Shown piece after piece: positions 25,121-39,135 of a stretch of DNA of 64,000 nucleotides. A program made the translations under genes and the position numbers. The notes under the pieces were generated by a model. It did no database searches and had not been told where the DNA came from. It worked only from the letters and a program-made list of their open reading frames with translations. Origin of the DNA: Climacteris rufus (lineage: Eukaryota > Chordata > Aves > Passeriformes > Climacteridae). The stretch is taken from NCBI GenBank assembly GCA_013398175.1, contig VZRZ01007306.1, positions 249,234 to 313,233 of the forward strand. Direction: 5' to 3'. Positions within the stretch are counted from its first letter, which is position 1, and each line of letters opens with the position of its first letter.

Positions 25121-28100
25121 TCCATCCTCTGTAGGTCAAAAAATTAAATGAAAGGTTCTTACATCATTTAAACACCCAAACATTTCATGTTTTTCTCCCA
25201 GTAGCATTGGTTAAAGGGTTCTGGTTTGTTGAATGGAAAGGGAATTGACATTAAAAATTCTGCTAGGAAATTTTTATTCTGCTTTGCCTGAGACTTCTGC
25301 TAGTAAATCTCAAACGTGTAAAGAGATGACAAATCGGTTTGATACAGTCTGAAATTGAAATAGAAGCATTTTATGCCCTGTGTGTGGGCAGGTGTGGAGG
25401 ACAATACAAGGTACAAGTAGAAGGGAGCCAGGCCTTCAATGAGCTAATGGTGCTTGGAAGTGACCAGGATGCAGAACACTACTGCTGCTAGAGCTACTAC
25501 CAGTCTGCTGAAAACTGAATTGGCACAGTGCTAGGAAATGCAAATTAGAAACATGCTAGGTATTGGGTTTTGATCCTTTGTTTGTAAGTCTGATTTAAGA
25601 AAAGTTCAATGTTTATAATATATCTGGTTAGGTTGCCCTTATGTTGTTAAGGCAGGTGTAGAAAGTTATGTTGCTCTGATTCTTTCTGGATCACTCCTTA
25701 GCTAGTATTAGTATTTTAGTCTTTGATATCTAAGGGCAAATTTGGGCCTAGGTCTCCAAGAAGTATTGTCAGTATTGTGGACTGGATTCATGGGAGGAAG
25801 TTAGTTCATTTTGTCATAGATAAAGTTTGCAATATTACAGAAGACAAACTGCTTATGCAGCAGGCTTGACCTGGAATATTTTCTTGTGCATCTTTCGTTA
25901 TCATCCTGTTTTCCAAAACAAGTGAGCAGTCCAGCCTCCAGAATTAATGTTCAGCTTTAATTGCATAGCACTATAGCTTTTGCCTTATCATAGACAAACA
26001 TCCTCGTATATTTTAGCCTTGAATTAGCTCAAGATTTTCTCATCTGTTGTCAATTCAAAGGCTTTGTTATTATAGTCACTTTCATTCTCCTTCTCTTTCA
26101 TCACCTGTCAGTTCCACTCCCACTCTGTCAGTCTTTACCCTATCTCCTAACTGCAAGAAAAAAAGCCAACAACCTCCTCCATACTAGGGAAGAATATAAT
26201 TTGAATGACCTATATATTTTCACCTTATCTTGCAATATCTGTTTCTAAGGTGACTGTAATGAATACACACGCAAATCAAGCAACCTCACATTTCTCAACC
26301 TCATTTTTTTCACTTTACTTTTCTGTTTTCTGGAGGTGATGAATTTTAATGTCTATGCATCTAAGAGACCCACAGTATCAGTAGAGATGAACACTACCTC
26401 AGCTGTTTCATTTATTTGCAGTCCTTGCTGTATCACAAGCTGAGCCTCAGAAACTGGGAGCAGTGCTCTTTGGTATTCAGTATCTGACTAGGATTTGGGT
26501 GTTCCCACATATTGAAAGGTTTCAGTCCCAAACTCTGATACTAGTTTCATCTGTTTTCTTGGGAAATCACCAAATCTGTCTACAACATTGTAATGGCAAG
26601 TAACAATTCTTGCCTGTCCACTGCAGGATCTTTAAGATGGCAATCAGTTTTTATTACTAGTCTGTACAGCGCCAAACACAACGGAACACTTATCTAAATC
26701 TGCAGGAATTACTGTATTTCAAACACTGAGAATATGTAGGAATAACCAGTAATACTGTTTTGTGTCATGAGCCAAGTAGTTTCTGTTTTGTTGTCACAAT
26801 GAAGGATTATGTTGGGGTTAGATGTCCAAAGCTGTAAACACAGACAGAAAATGGCTTCACCAAATTCCCAGTGAGGTTTTTATTTTCTGAAAACATTAAG
26901 GAGAAACAAAAGACCTGGAACATGCTAGAGAGTGAGTTTATAGTTCATACTATGTACTGGTGTGTAGGCATGCAGGAGACATACCTACACAATGGAAATT
27001 AAACAAGACAAGGCTGGGACTGTTGGTTTACCCAGTTAGTAGTTCTACTGAAGACAGCTGTGTAAAACAAGCAGCTACTCAGCTACACTTACTGGCTAAG
27101 CATGTGAGTCTTAAACAGCCATGGATTGTGGAGACTGGCTATGTAGTGCAAACTGTCAAGACAGAGAAGAAATTCCTTATTTAATCCCTCGAAGCAGTCA
27201 TGACATCATTAACCAGGAGCTATCCACATCTTTTAGCAGCTGCCTTTCATTCAGAAGCAATTAAGCCACTCAATAAATTCTCACCAACAGCAGCTGCTAG
27301 AAAGAGAGTCCTTTTAAGACAAATTTAAAAAAAAAAAAAAAAAAAGCCAAAAAACACGCAGTCCAAAATACAAAAGCAGACATTTCATGAAGAGTAGGCA
27401 TCCTCAACTTCCCATGCTGAGGATCTAGTTCTGTGAGCCCCGCTCAGCCTGTTCATGATATAGAGTACATTACAGTTACAGTAGCTACTTATTAAAGCGT
27501 TGGTCACATTAATAAACTAATAGCATCCTCCTCCCATCAATGTTGCACTCTGTGGAGCTAAATCTACCATCCAGATCTCTGAAAGTCCAGGTGACTTGAA
27601 AGAGCAGATGGCTCATCTTGGGCAAGACTAAGGCTGACTACATAAGGAAGAACTTTGAATAATTCACTATTTACCATCTTCCTCGTAGGCCTGTATTATA
27701 CAAGCATCATGCAGTTTGCCTCTTCCAGTGAAGCAGTGGCCTGAAACTGAGTTAAATTTATCAGTTTATCTATCAAATATCTAGAAAAAAATTATTTGCT
27801 AAAGTCACACAATAAAGTTGATACTTCACTAACTGAATCTTTCCTCTTCCAAACTATAGCAAGGTGCTGCTATGAAGTCCTCTCCCCATCTGTTGAAACA
27901 CTGACAGTTGTACAGGTTTTCGTGTTTCCTTAGTCAAAGGGCCATTCCCTGATGATTAGCAAGAAGCCACACCCATCCTGTTAGATCCAGAATGAGCGAG
28001 ACTGACCTGGCACTTTTGACCGCCAAGTCTGAATACCATCAACTGTTACGCCTCATTACAGAACAGATGCCCCTTAAAACAGTCACAGCTGGTTTTATAC

Positions 28101-28966
28101 ATAACAGACTGCCTGTGCAGGCAACACAGATGGCTAAGAACAGAGCAATGCAGGGCTTTGCTCTTTTCCCTGGCTTCAGGTCAAAATGAAATGAGGGGTT
28201 TGATCTTCATATTATCAGAGACATGACCTTTGACAGAAGAAGGCTTCTGCAACATGTGTAACAGTCAGAACAAACAGGCAGAGCAGCTGCAGAATGCTCC
28301 AGGGGACTGTTCCAGCTACGTGGGACATTGTCCCAGAGGAGAGCGAGGTGTCTACATAACACACTTCTCCTCTAAGCACATGCACAGATACGGGAACAAT
28401 CTGCTTTTGAAGACCCTCATGTCCTCAGATAAAGGGAGGAAGATCTTTTTATGATCACATATTACAAAATTATGGAACATGCAGATGCCACAGCAGTATC
28501 TAAGAAGAGAAAGATTTAAAATTATAAAAGTAAGCTGCATAAAAATTGAAAAAAAATATAGCTTGAAGAAGAGTACAGACTAGGCCTAGGAATCTAGGAC
28601 TGACATCTCTAGAGTCTCATACCACTCCTCTAACCCGAGATGCACTTAACTGACTGTGTTGCACTTTTTTATATTGAGGCATGTATTCAGAAACAGAGTT
28701 TGAGCTAGATTGAAATCTGGTTTTGAGTACATGGATAATCTAGCTGAATTAAAAAAGATAATTTATTTGCCTAAAGCAAAGCACATATGCACATATGCAC
28801 AAATGCCTTACTGAATAGGGATTCAAGTAATCAAGACATTTTCTACAGCTGAAAGATTTGCCACTGATATGCATGCACTGTGTTCCTGAAACACCCAGGA
28901 ACACATGAATTTTACTTTCAGCTTTACAAAAAGCCAGAAACTACAATAATGTAGAGAATGCATATA
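25121..28966. other. Intergenic, no gene seen
   Basis: This is AT-rich single-copy-looking sequence with the A19 run at 27327 and a short GCACATAT repeat near 28780. The open frames are short and unsupported. Confidence 0.65.
27327..27345 (+). repeat. A19 homopolymer
   Basis: This is an uninterrupted run of 19 A. I looked for a retrocopy ending here and for flanking direct repeats and saw neither. Confidence 0.9.
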
Positions 28967-29716
28967 TCATAGAATCGTAGAACAGCTTGGATTGGAGGGG
29001 ACCGTAGCGCTGACTGCAAGTTGCCCGGTGGCTGGGCAGGTGACAAGTTCTGATGCCCCAGCAGCATGGCAATCAGAGTCCTGTCAGCAGCTGTCAGTGC
29101 TGCCTGCAAGTAGCTGGTAAGGCTGGCTGCAGCAAGGTTGTTGCTAAGCAACAGGTGGGGGTGAAGGAAGACAGAGGGGGCTTCTCTTTGCCTGCAATCC
29201 CAACTTTTATTCCAGCCCTGAGGGGCAGAGTTCCACGTGAAAGGGGGAGCAGAGGAGAAAGGCAATGGGGGAGCTGTTACAGCCACTTTTTAAACAGGGG
29301 TGGAGAAGGGGAGGAACAAAGGAACAAGCCAATAGGGAAATGACGAGGGGTGACAGGAAGTGAATCACAAAGGGTTAGGGGAGGAACATATTTGAATCAA
29401 CCAATGGGGAACCAAACTGAACAGAACTTTCCAGAGCTCAATACATAGGCAATGAAACACATGAATAAACATAGGAGTCTAAACAAACAGCATTACGGGA
29501 ACAGAGAGTTTTCTAGAAGGAGAGGAGGAGATGTTGCTAGAGGGACACCCAGTGGGGAGTAGCCTTCTCACCCTCTAATCCACCCTCAGGATCAGACTCC
29601 TGGGTGGGGAAATCCCCCACTGAATGTCACTCAGTCCCAAGGTGGGCTGGGTCACTGCAGCGGGGGACCATAAAAATCACACAGTTCCAATCCCTCTGCC
29701 AAGGGCAGGGACACCT
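28967..29716 (-). mobile_element. CR1 3' end, split by the nested LTR-like element
   Basis: The left piece (28967-29003) carries the tail-type sequence ATCATAGAATCGTAGAA followed by TTGGATTGGAGGGGACC. The right piece resumes at 29664 with GGGACCATAAAAATCACAC and ends near GGGACACCTT (29716). Together they match the terminal CR1 region in minus orientation. The CR1 was present before the 29004-29662 insertion. Confidence 0.75.
29004..29662 (-). mobile_element. LTR-like insertion nested in an older CR1
   Basis: The 659-bp block interrupts a CR1 3' end that reads continuously when the block is removed. The flanks share GGGGACC (28997-29003 and 29663-29669), seven bases by direct reading (six if one G belongs to the element). 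On the minus strand it has a TTTAAAAAG box (near 29290) and then GGAATAAAAG (near 29210) followed by a GC-richer tail, the order expected of U3-R-U5. TG...CA ends are not evident, so the class is unclear. An open frame of 120 codons on the minus strand (28924-29286) falls in the R/U5 part and is not a gene. Confidence 0.65.
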
Positions 29717-32700
29717 TGAGTACCCCAGAGCTGTAGATGAACTGGGCAAAAACTATATGAATGTTAATTTGAATGGAACAGGAAGGGTAGACATACTAAA
29801 CCATGTTCCCAATTCCTGATGTAAACAGAAAGCAGCTTTCAGAATTGTTCATCTTTACATGAACTTTCTTCCTATAAAAATGACTTTGGTTAGTTCTAGT
29901 TTCACTTAAATGGGTAAAGCAACATAACTTACCAGAAATTAATGACCTCATCTTATACTTAAAAAAATGCATCCACATACTAGAGTTGAGTAACCTCGAC
30001 ATTCACTCTCTGACTTTGCTTTCCTAGACCTCAGCATGAGGCAGGATTAAGAGCTGCAGATTGAGAGTTTGCCAGTACTTTCAAAAGAATATGTTCTTCT
30101 GTTCCATTCAGGTAAATTTGGGGTTTTGATTGTTTATTCTCAGTACCTTCCTTGTTCTGCACATCTGCACATCTGAGGACAAGTGTCCTCAGCTTAGTCT
30201 AAATGAATTTTAATTTTCCACCGATCATTGTCAACTCCTGACCTCAGCTGTAGCAAGCCAAACAGTCTTGATTCAAAGCCAAAGCAACACTGCAGGTGAT
30301 TGATGAATGGAAAGTGTTCTGCAAAGCATACACAGAGAGCACACCATTCTGACTGTGAACTTTTTTATAGAGCTACAAGAGCCCACATGCAAAAGCCAAA
30401 TATGGCATGTCCCACTGGCTTTTATTCATCAAGACCAGAATCCCTGAGAAGTGAGTGACAACATCTTTAATCTGGTACTCTAGAAGGTATCTGCTTCTTT
30501 TTGATACTGTACTTGAACACATGTATCCATGCCACTCCTTAGGAGGTGAGTATGGGTTTGGGAAATAGAGAGTTTTCTTGGAACACAGGTATTTTGAAGC
30601 TTGAAAATCACTTGTATCTCCTTCATGCTTTGATTGATCCTATCTCTCATTTCCTTGTCTGTTTCTGAGAAGCTGGTATAAGTCCCTTCATTCTCAAGCC
30701 ACACTCACAGTATCACAGCAGAAGGTCACACTCAGACACAGTGAGACAGACTAGTAAGTAATCTCCCTCTCTAACGGACAACAAAGATCTCATCACTCAT
30801 TTTGCACTTATCACACATAGCATCCTTTTTGATGTTGCTTTATTCTTAAATGAAAAACATGAATGGAACGTGAAACAGGCAAAGACAGCAAAATCAAAAT
30901 TATAAGTCAAAACCCAGCGATACTGAAGCCCAAATCTGCTTATGCTTTTGCCATGGAGCTTGTCTGGATTTACACTATATAACTGAGGTCAGTGTCCAGA
31001 CAAACAGGACAATGACTAGGAAAAGAACAAGCACCAGCACAATGAGAAGGGAAAAAAAAAAATCATACCTGTGAATTTTAGCCCAACTTTAAAGTAACAC
31101 TGTATAGTTGTTTTCTGTACACAGATGAAGTGTGAAACACTCTCCTGTGAAATTCTCTGATCTAATGAAATTGTCATTTTACCAGTATCTTGGAAACAAG
31201 GAGAAGGATAAATGAGATCTCCAGCTGTAAGTTCCTTTGCTTTGGCCTTTAACTGTTCTTGTTTATATTTGCTCAAAGTCAAGAACTTTTAGAACTATGA
31301 TGTCATGCTCTACCTGCCAGCCAGCATTACATGTATAAATCTTGTCAAGTAAAGCTTGTCCAGTGCAAGAAGACCCCTGTACAGATAAACTACTGAGTTT
31401 CAATGGCATTCCTCAGTGTAGTCTCAAAATTATTTATTTTATAGAGAATTCTCATAATCAGGATTTTGCTCTTTCTTAAAACTAAACCTGAAAGTAGGAT
31501 CTAGGATGTTGGTCTTTTTTTTAACATAATTACGTCTGAAAAAGTTTTCCTTTGCTGTCGCCTTGAGTTAATGTATATTATTTTGAACAAAAACTTCTTT
31601 TGGAAATGAGCAGTGACTTTTAACATGATACTATTAGGAAACCTTACCGTCCTATGAGAAACAGACAAGAACAGGACAAGACTATAATTTAGTCTCCAGC
31701 TTGACATTAAACTTGTTGTGTTATATCTCAGATCAGTGACTTAAACGAAAGCAGTGAGATGTAATGAACCAATGACTTTCTATTCTGTTCTTCAAAGAAG
31801 AGAGAGCTCCCATTGCTCCTTCTCTACTAAACCAACTTATACATTTGCTATAGCAAGAGATGACATTTGTTGCTTCTGTTGTGCTCTTACTGCCTTAATT
31901 TGATACTTTCTTCCTGAACATAGAGCTAATTTCTACTCTGTGAGTGTGTTTCTCATTCTTCCAAAACTTCAGAGTACTTAATGTATTTCTTTGCTCCAGC
32001 TGAGCACTTAATGAAATCCCAAGATTTTGAATATGGTGAAAAGGAGTTCATATTCATCTCTAATATATTTGGATGAGAGAAAAACACTGATAGATATTAT
32101 GCACAAAGTAACATTTGACTGATTACTGAGAAGTCAGCTTGGCAGAAAGCCATGGACAGGCACGTGGGAGGGAGGATGCACAATTCAGGTGAGCACTCAC
32201 ACTGTCCAATCTGAGACTGGCAAAAAATACTAGACAAACTGTAAGGCATTCAGTGGCAGACACATATTTGCATGATAAACTGGCAACTGCCACTAAAAAG
32301 ATACATTGCTTAGTTCATTTGCACAGGAACCTTCTGAGAATGACCTTCTGCTTTGCCTACCTTCCAGTCTATAGCTGGAAAGCCAAACCTTTTTTTCCAA
32401 ACACTGCCACCATTAAACAGTACATAGAAAGCGGGATTCAGAGCAACTAACAATTCAGTGGATGGATTTCACCTCTAAATACTACAAGAGGGGAGCTATT
32501 TGCTGCAAGAGCATGTTGACTCAGTGGTCAAGTGGATGCAACTGGCACCAGCAGAAGCTTAAAAGTGCTCATCAGAGGAATTATGAAGTAGAGTTTTATG
32601 TCTACAGCTAAGGCTGAGCATAAATTAAAATGTAATAACTGTCATTTTCAGGTTTTTGCAGAGGCTAAAGTGTAGTGCTATTACATGCAAACACAGGTGT

Positions 32701-35700
32701 TTGAGCATCATAAAGCATAATGAGATTAATTTATTTATAAGGTTCAATCTTTTTAAGATTAATTTTTTAATCCATCCTTTTCTTCATGGACAGTCCTACT
32801 AAATTAATAATGACAATACCTGGTACTGTAAAAGACTGTGGTATAAACAGGTAGAAACAAATAGAAATAGATGGAAAATAGAAACATGGACACAGCCATC
32901 CCATGGATAGACATGTCCTCTTTGGCCATTTGGAAGAAATGTTGCTGTCCTACTATATTCAGTATCTCCATCGAGTAATTGGTCAGACAAGCATATGTGA
33001 TTTTGGGAAAGCAACTGGAGGTGGAAACTTTTAAAAATGAAATGCCGAAATGGATACTCTAATCCACTCTAAACCACTAAGGTGTTAGTGGCTGCATTCT
33101 GTTCCTAGATTTGCATCGTCTAATGCAAAACTTACAAAAGAATCACATACCTGGTTTCTTCACTTTCATGAAGACACTGGGCAGAACACAGGAGGCCTTC
33201 AGCTGTGTTATACCACATTAATATAGGAAAAGATTTATGAACAAGAAGATCAAAACAGTCAGCCATGACTCAAGGAAAAAAAATCATCTTTTTTTTGGTT
33301 TTGTTTTTGTGGTTCTTCCCTTTCTGCTGTCAGAATTTACAGAGCTGATCAACAGCTCCAAAGCAATTCACATTTTCTATAGTGTGCTCATCTGATACTG
33401 TCCAGTCAAACCTACGTTGTTGCTCATACTCCATCCCTTGACTTCATGGGGCAAAAGTATTTACTTTGCTACCTTCCTCTTGCGGATGAAAAGCCAGAAT
33501 TATACATCTGAAAGCAAGCCTGATTATAGCTTTAGTACTGCAATCCCAAGACAAGGCAAATGTCTCTCTACTATCTCTCCATTAATGGTTTACAGTTTTT
33601 TCTTTGCAGTGCAGTACTTTCTCTATATATCTTCTTTTTCATTTCCTCCTTCAGCTCTCCACTGCCAATTGCACGTCAGACTTTTACAAGGTTATGAATG
33701 CTTTACTGGCCTTCCTGTCTCGTGTTTTTTGAAACTGTGCAGTGATCAGGGTATGCTTCAGCTACTGTTGAATATTCAGTCTTTGTCTAAATGCCAGCAA
33801 AGTGAACAAGGGAAGAGAACAATAAGGCAAAACACCCAGAGACAATAAAGTGAAAAGTAGGCTGTCACATTTAGGTCTTTGTTGCATTCTCCTCTTCATC
33901 AAGACCTTTGACTCAGGCATCTCTAGCAGAGTAGAGGATGAGTCTAGCATTATTTTCATGGCACTGATGAATGAACCCATTCAAGATGGGGAAAGCAATT
34001 ATTATGATGCTTGGCACTGGATCCCTATAGCTTTAATCTTCTTTGAAGTTTTGTGTTGCTTCAAAGCAGAAGAAGCAGTGACTTGTGCTGTTGAGATTAC
34101 AAAGGCCTGCCAACAGGGGTGTAGCTCACATACTGGTCTGTTAAGGTCCTGAGTGGCTCTGTCATCTGGCACCCAAGATTCTGCTTCATTTGTTCTCATG
34201 TTTACACTAATAAAAAAGCGCTGTTGACACTTTGGGGATCTTGTTCACCCATGGACTGCAAAGCACATTGCAAAAGATCAAGGCATTAGATATATACAAT
34301 AATCCCAGTAAATCTTCATCAGTTTTACTATTGTGGGCAATAGATCATTTTACATTGTTATTATATGCTGACAGCTAGCTAGGATATATTAGCTATAAAA
34401 ATACCATCTTCCAAGAAATTACAGAGTTGGTCACAGAATAGTCATCATGACAATTAACAGAGACATTGCTCTTTTGTTCTCAGTGGAGCTCTCTGTTGCC
34501 TATTGTGAAATGGCTTCTCCTCAGTATTTTGTTGGCTTCTTAGTTTATCAGTGAACAGTGAAGACTGTTTATCAAGCCTTCTGTTAGAGAAATCCTTGAT
34601 TTCATCTGAAATGCATTTATGCAGCTAAAGGCATGGTTTGGTATTGAGCAAATCCTTCTGGAATGACACAGATTTAATCTCAGGTGAATACTATGCAAGT
34701 AGCATTTCAGTGACTGGCAGACAAGCTGTTAAGACCTTTGTCCTCACTATATAGATGAGTTTGGGTCCATGTAGTTACGAAACAGAAGAAATAAAGCTGG
34801 ACTGTTAGATGATAATCATAATCATAATAATAATAGCAGCAACATTAGTGTTAATAATTATGCAGAAAACTAGTACTTCTGCACCTGAATCAAACAGCTG
34901 AAAATAGTGAGCAAAGCTCTCAAAAACGGTTGTTTAGAGAAATAGAAAACACTTACCATCAATTGAAATAACACATATGTAATTTGTAAGAAAAACAGTT
35001 AAATGTGGAAATCTTTCCTAACTCTACACAGTCACCTTTTGAATGAGTCAAACGGATTGATGACTGTTTGAAATCAATGTAATAATAACAAGTCAAACCT
35101 AACCTATGGAGTTTAATGTTAGCTCTCAACTTTAATCAATAGAGACAAGAGATTAATATATGCAAAAATTCTCAATGTCAGAACTGCTTATATATATATA
35201 TTACTGCTGTGACTGGCTCTGGAGACCTTGTCTGAGCCCCTCAGTGCGAAGCATTATGTAAAAGCATTTTCTTTACTGTAGAGTTAACAGTCAAAATCAA
35301 GGAATAAATAATGGAGAGAGAAGGAACATATTTCTGAACCCCCAGTCTTCTTCATAGCCGCTGTGCAGTATTGTCTTCTTTGTGGACTGTTGTGTGGTTA
35401 GGAACAGATTTATGGTGAGGTAGAAAATCTGGTAACAGGTCATCTTCAGTTTGAACAGCACTACATGAAAAGTCAGACTGATGGCTGAAAAAAAAATCAT
35501 ATACCCAGTCCTCAACTTCCATTTATGAAATAATCTCTGACACAGCTTGCCAGAAATAACTGCATGTAATAAACTGAAAGAAAGCACAATAAAAATAGTG
35601 CTTCAAGACAGACAGATTGAGCTTACTAAAGGAAATGGATTGCAAGTTTTAAGGCACAGAGGTTACTCTTTTTCCATTATATTCTATGGAACTTCTTTTA

Positions 35701-38540
35701 CAAATATTAAAAAATTAATTTTCTTCAAATATCATGACACTTCTAAAATGTTGGTTCTGCCTTGTAGTTTTAAGTTTTTAGGTGTTTTCTCTTTCTTCAA
35801 TCAGGCCCAGTACTCTTACATTCAAAACAAAGGTATTCGGCCCAGAAAGTTCTTTCTCAGCACCTACAGGGACCACACACCAATTTGAAGCAGGGTATGT
35901 GGTGTGTGGGTGTGTCCAATCTCAAGACCAGTAGTGTCCTGTCTTTCCTTGAAACACAGATAGCTTTAACTTCATCTTTTTCTCATCTCTGGTGGGATGA
36001 AACAAAAATTGTAAACTGGGTCTTTCTAGCAGCAGAAATAGCTTAGGCCACAGAGAAAACACAGAGTAGTTAAAGATCTGTAGGAGAAAAATCCCAGTGG
36101 CCATATCCAATTCTCTCAGTAGAATCTGGGGGAGTATTTAAAGATGTTAGTACATTCTTGCTTGTTATTAAGCTTCTCCCTAAACACTGCATTGTGGCTT
36201 ATGTTAAAAACATAAACCTAAGGTCTGACCAAATACAACCCTTCCTATGTTCTTATAGAATATGGCAGGGAGGAGAGAAATGCTGTAGTCCATCTTTGAA
36301 AAAGGGCAGACCTGTCACTGGTTTAAAATAACCACTTCTTGACCCCCTTGCACATATTGGTATATTCATACAGGGGTACAGAGTCTGCTTTCTCCTGCCT
36401 CAATGCCTTGGAGGCATGGGTCTTTTCTTTAGCACTCTGTAATCTGTTTACATGCTTTAGTGTGTAGCTCAGCAATGTCACCACTGCAGATAAGAAGAGT
36501 GCTCAGAGAGAGAAGATACTCCTCATTACTAACCTCATGCCTATCAAGCACTGCTCGTTTAACTAAACACATGCAAAGGGTTTCTATGTGCTGACTTGCA
36601 AAAGCATTGCAAAATACAGGAAAGAGAGAAAAGGCAATGCCATTTTGCTGACTGGACAGTGAAGAGAGAGCCATCAGTCCTGTCTGTAAGAGCTACACTA
36701 ATATGCATTGCTACTGAATGTTCACAGTGCAGTAAAACTGCGTGTACTCAACCACTCTTCAAGTCCTGACGTGTTAAGCAGCATTATTTTCAAGTAAAAT
36801 AATGGCAACTGGCAGGAAGAAGGACTTCTGATGAAGAGTTCAGTGTTACTGCAGTAAGGATCTTCCAAAGACAAATTACCTCCTCAGAGAAGAGAGGCTT
36901 GAGTTGTTTTTTCACTGATACTCCATTTGTCCCGACAGTTATCACTACTATTCACGTAGTCTGAGATTATCTATTTGATAGGATGTTCCAACTGAAAATC
37001 AACCACTGGCCCTAGAAGCCTAAGGTGCGAGCTCAGGCCTCTTGGCTGGTCCTCAAAGCACCAGGTCAACAGTGTACCAAGCAGACAGTTAACATTACAC
37101 ATATGCTTGAAGTGCATCATCATTCAACCAAGCATTCAAGCACATGGTTGAAATCAACTACCTGTGTAAAGTGCTTTGCTAGATCACAGTCATCCATCCA
37201 TCAAGATCTGCGACTGAGTTCTCCTACTAAGACACCAGACAGGTCTGCAGGAATGTGTAGTGGGAAGACCTTCTCCTACAGTCATTTAATTACATATTAA
37301 AGTCACAACTTTTGGTGAGCAAAAAACCCAAAAACTTGCGGGCACTGATTTTTGGCAATGACCATCTCTGAGAAGTCTTCAAAAATTCTGAAACATGGTC
37401 TTCAAAAACCCATTAATCAAACAAATCAAGTTTTGTGTGACTCTATTCTAAACTGAAAAGCCTCATGTCCTGCAAGAACAGACATAATTTTGGGATATTA
37501 AAAATTTGTCATGAAAATCTATTTTTAATGCTGTAGAATTAACTGTGTAGTTAGCAACATTTCTGCTGACATCCAAATGCTGGATGCTAAAAATACTTTC
37601 CATCCTTATTCCAGAGCAGAATTTTGTATGCGTAAAGAAATAGCTGCTGTCTTCTTCAAACAGAGATCTGACTTCTAAGGCTAGACACTGAAAAAAAGCA
37701 GAATCCCAGGGCTGTGACATTACTCTTTTATACTAAATTAGATACACAGTTACCGCAGTTGTTTGGCAAATGAGGTCTTTGAATGTACAAAATGGCAAGA
37801 TAGCCATGTCACTGCAAATTGAGGGTAACCTGAATGAGGGTACCCTGAATGAGGGTAAATAATATTTTTACAAACTGTGTATGTACAGTGGTCACAGTAT
37901 TGTAAGGTACCCTTCCATCTTAATGAAAAAAAAGTATCATAACATTCGAATAGTTAAACGAGACTTTAAATATCTTCTCATATTAAGCAACAATGCTTAT
38001 AAAAGGTACTTATCCCCCTAGACAGCAGAAATAGAACAAATAGCTCCTCCAGTATTTCAGTGAAGTTCTCTTCAACAGCTTCCATACATGTCACAGCCAA
38101 AAATAAACCTTGCTTCCATTTCAAATATACATGGAGATACTGTTCCTGATTCCTAATGATAGGAACAATCACAATATGACTGGAAGCACAAAGATTCTTG
38201 CCTGCCTCAATGGACAGAAAAGCAAATATACTACAAGATTTTTCTGTACTCTCAGGTTTTCTTTCTCCCTTCCTCCCTGTTTCCCTCCCTCAAATAACCA
38301 GATTGATGGCTAGGACTATAACACAGAAGCTTTCCCTTTGGCTCTGTGATCAGAACAAGTAGAAGTCTGACTACAGGAATAAAATGCAAGCATCAGGCTA
38401 CTGAAGCCAAGAAAAGCTGGCATCTGATGTGACCGGAGTTTGGATTTCATCTTCTGCTATGCAAGTTTTGAATTTGAGGGAGGGACAATGTCAAGTTTGC
38501 TCATGAATTTTCTTAATATATGTCAAAGATGACACTTACA
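29717..38540. other. Intergenic, no gene seen
   Basis: Nearly 9 kb without a recognised mobile element. It contains an ATA/ATC-rich stretch (34808-34840), TATATATATA near 35192 and the 15-bp repeat at 37825. The longest frame (33417-33848, + strand, 143 codons) starts in AT-rich DNA, has no domain I recognise and no promoter-like composition upstream; I treat it as chance. Confidence 0.6.
37825..37860 (+). repeat. Short GAGGGTA(A/C)CCTGAAT tandem repeat
   Basis: GAGGGTAACCTGAAT and GAGGGTACCCTGAAT are adjacent and followed by GAGGGTAAAT, giving about 2.5 copies of a 15-bp unit. Confidence 0.85.
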
Positions 38541-39135
38541 TGAACCATAGGATCATTTAAGTTGAAAAAGACCCTTAAGATCATCAAGTCCAACCATAAA
38601 TCTAACACTGCTAAGGCCACCACTAAAGCATGGGGTCCCTAAGTACCCCATTTTAAATGTCCTTTTAAGTATGTCCAGGGGTGGTGACACAACCACTATC
38701 CTGGGCAGTCTGTTCTAATACTTCACAACCCTTTCTGTGAAGAAATTTTTCCTAATATCAGATCTAAACATCCTGTGGTGCAATTTACTGTGATTTTCTC
38801 TCACCATATTCCTTGTTACCTGTGAGTGGCTACCAGCTGGATTTAACTCCATTCACCACCATGGTTTGGCTGTCCATTCAGTTTTCAACCCAACAAAGAG
38901 TGCATCTGTCCAAGCCATGAGCAGTCAGCTTCTCCAGGAGAATTCAGACCGTGCCACCATTCCATAATCAACCCTAACACTGAGGTCAGGCTGACAGGCC
39001 AACAGTTCCCCAGATCCTCTTTCCTGCCCTTCTTGTAGATGGGTGTCCCATTGGCTAACCTCCAGTAACCTGGAACCTCCCAGGTTAGCCAGAACTGCTG
39101 GTAAATGATTGAAGATTGGGGAAGTGGTCACTTCC
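38541..39135 (-). mobile_element. CR1 fragment with internal loss
   Basis: The left edge has ATAGGATCATTTAAGTTG and GATCATCAAGTCCAACC, the CR1 3' end in minus orientation. Further right, a minus-strand frame (38925-39167) contains HLQEGQERGSGELLACQPDLSV, a degraded copy of the RT segment near KKGRKEDPGNYRPVSL. The distance between 3' UTR and RT parts is shorter than in the 23290 copy, so an internal stretch was lost. Confidence 0.82.

Noticed and set aside
27280..27345. Processed pseudogene ending in the A19 run
   Set aside because: No upstream coding similarity and no flanking direct repeats were found.
33417..33848. 143-codon + strand frame, the longest in the AT-rich part
   Set aside because: There is no recognisable domain, no promoter-like region and no splice context. 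One frame of this size is expected by chance in 64 kb on six frames.
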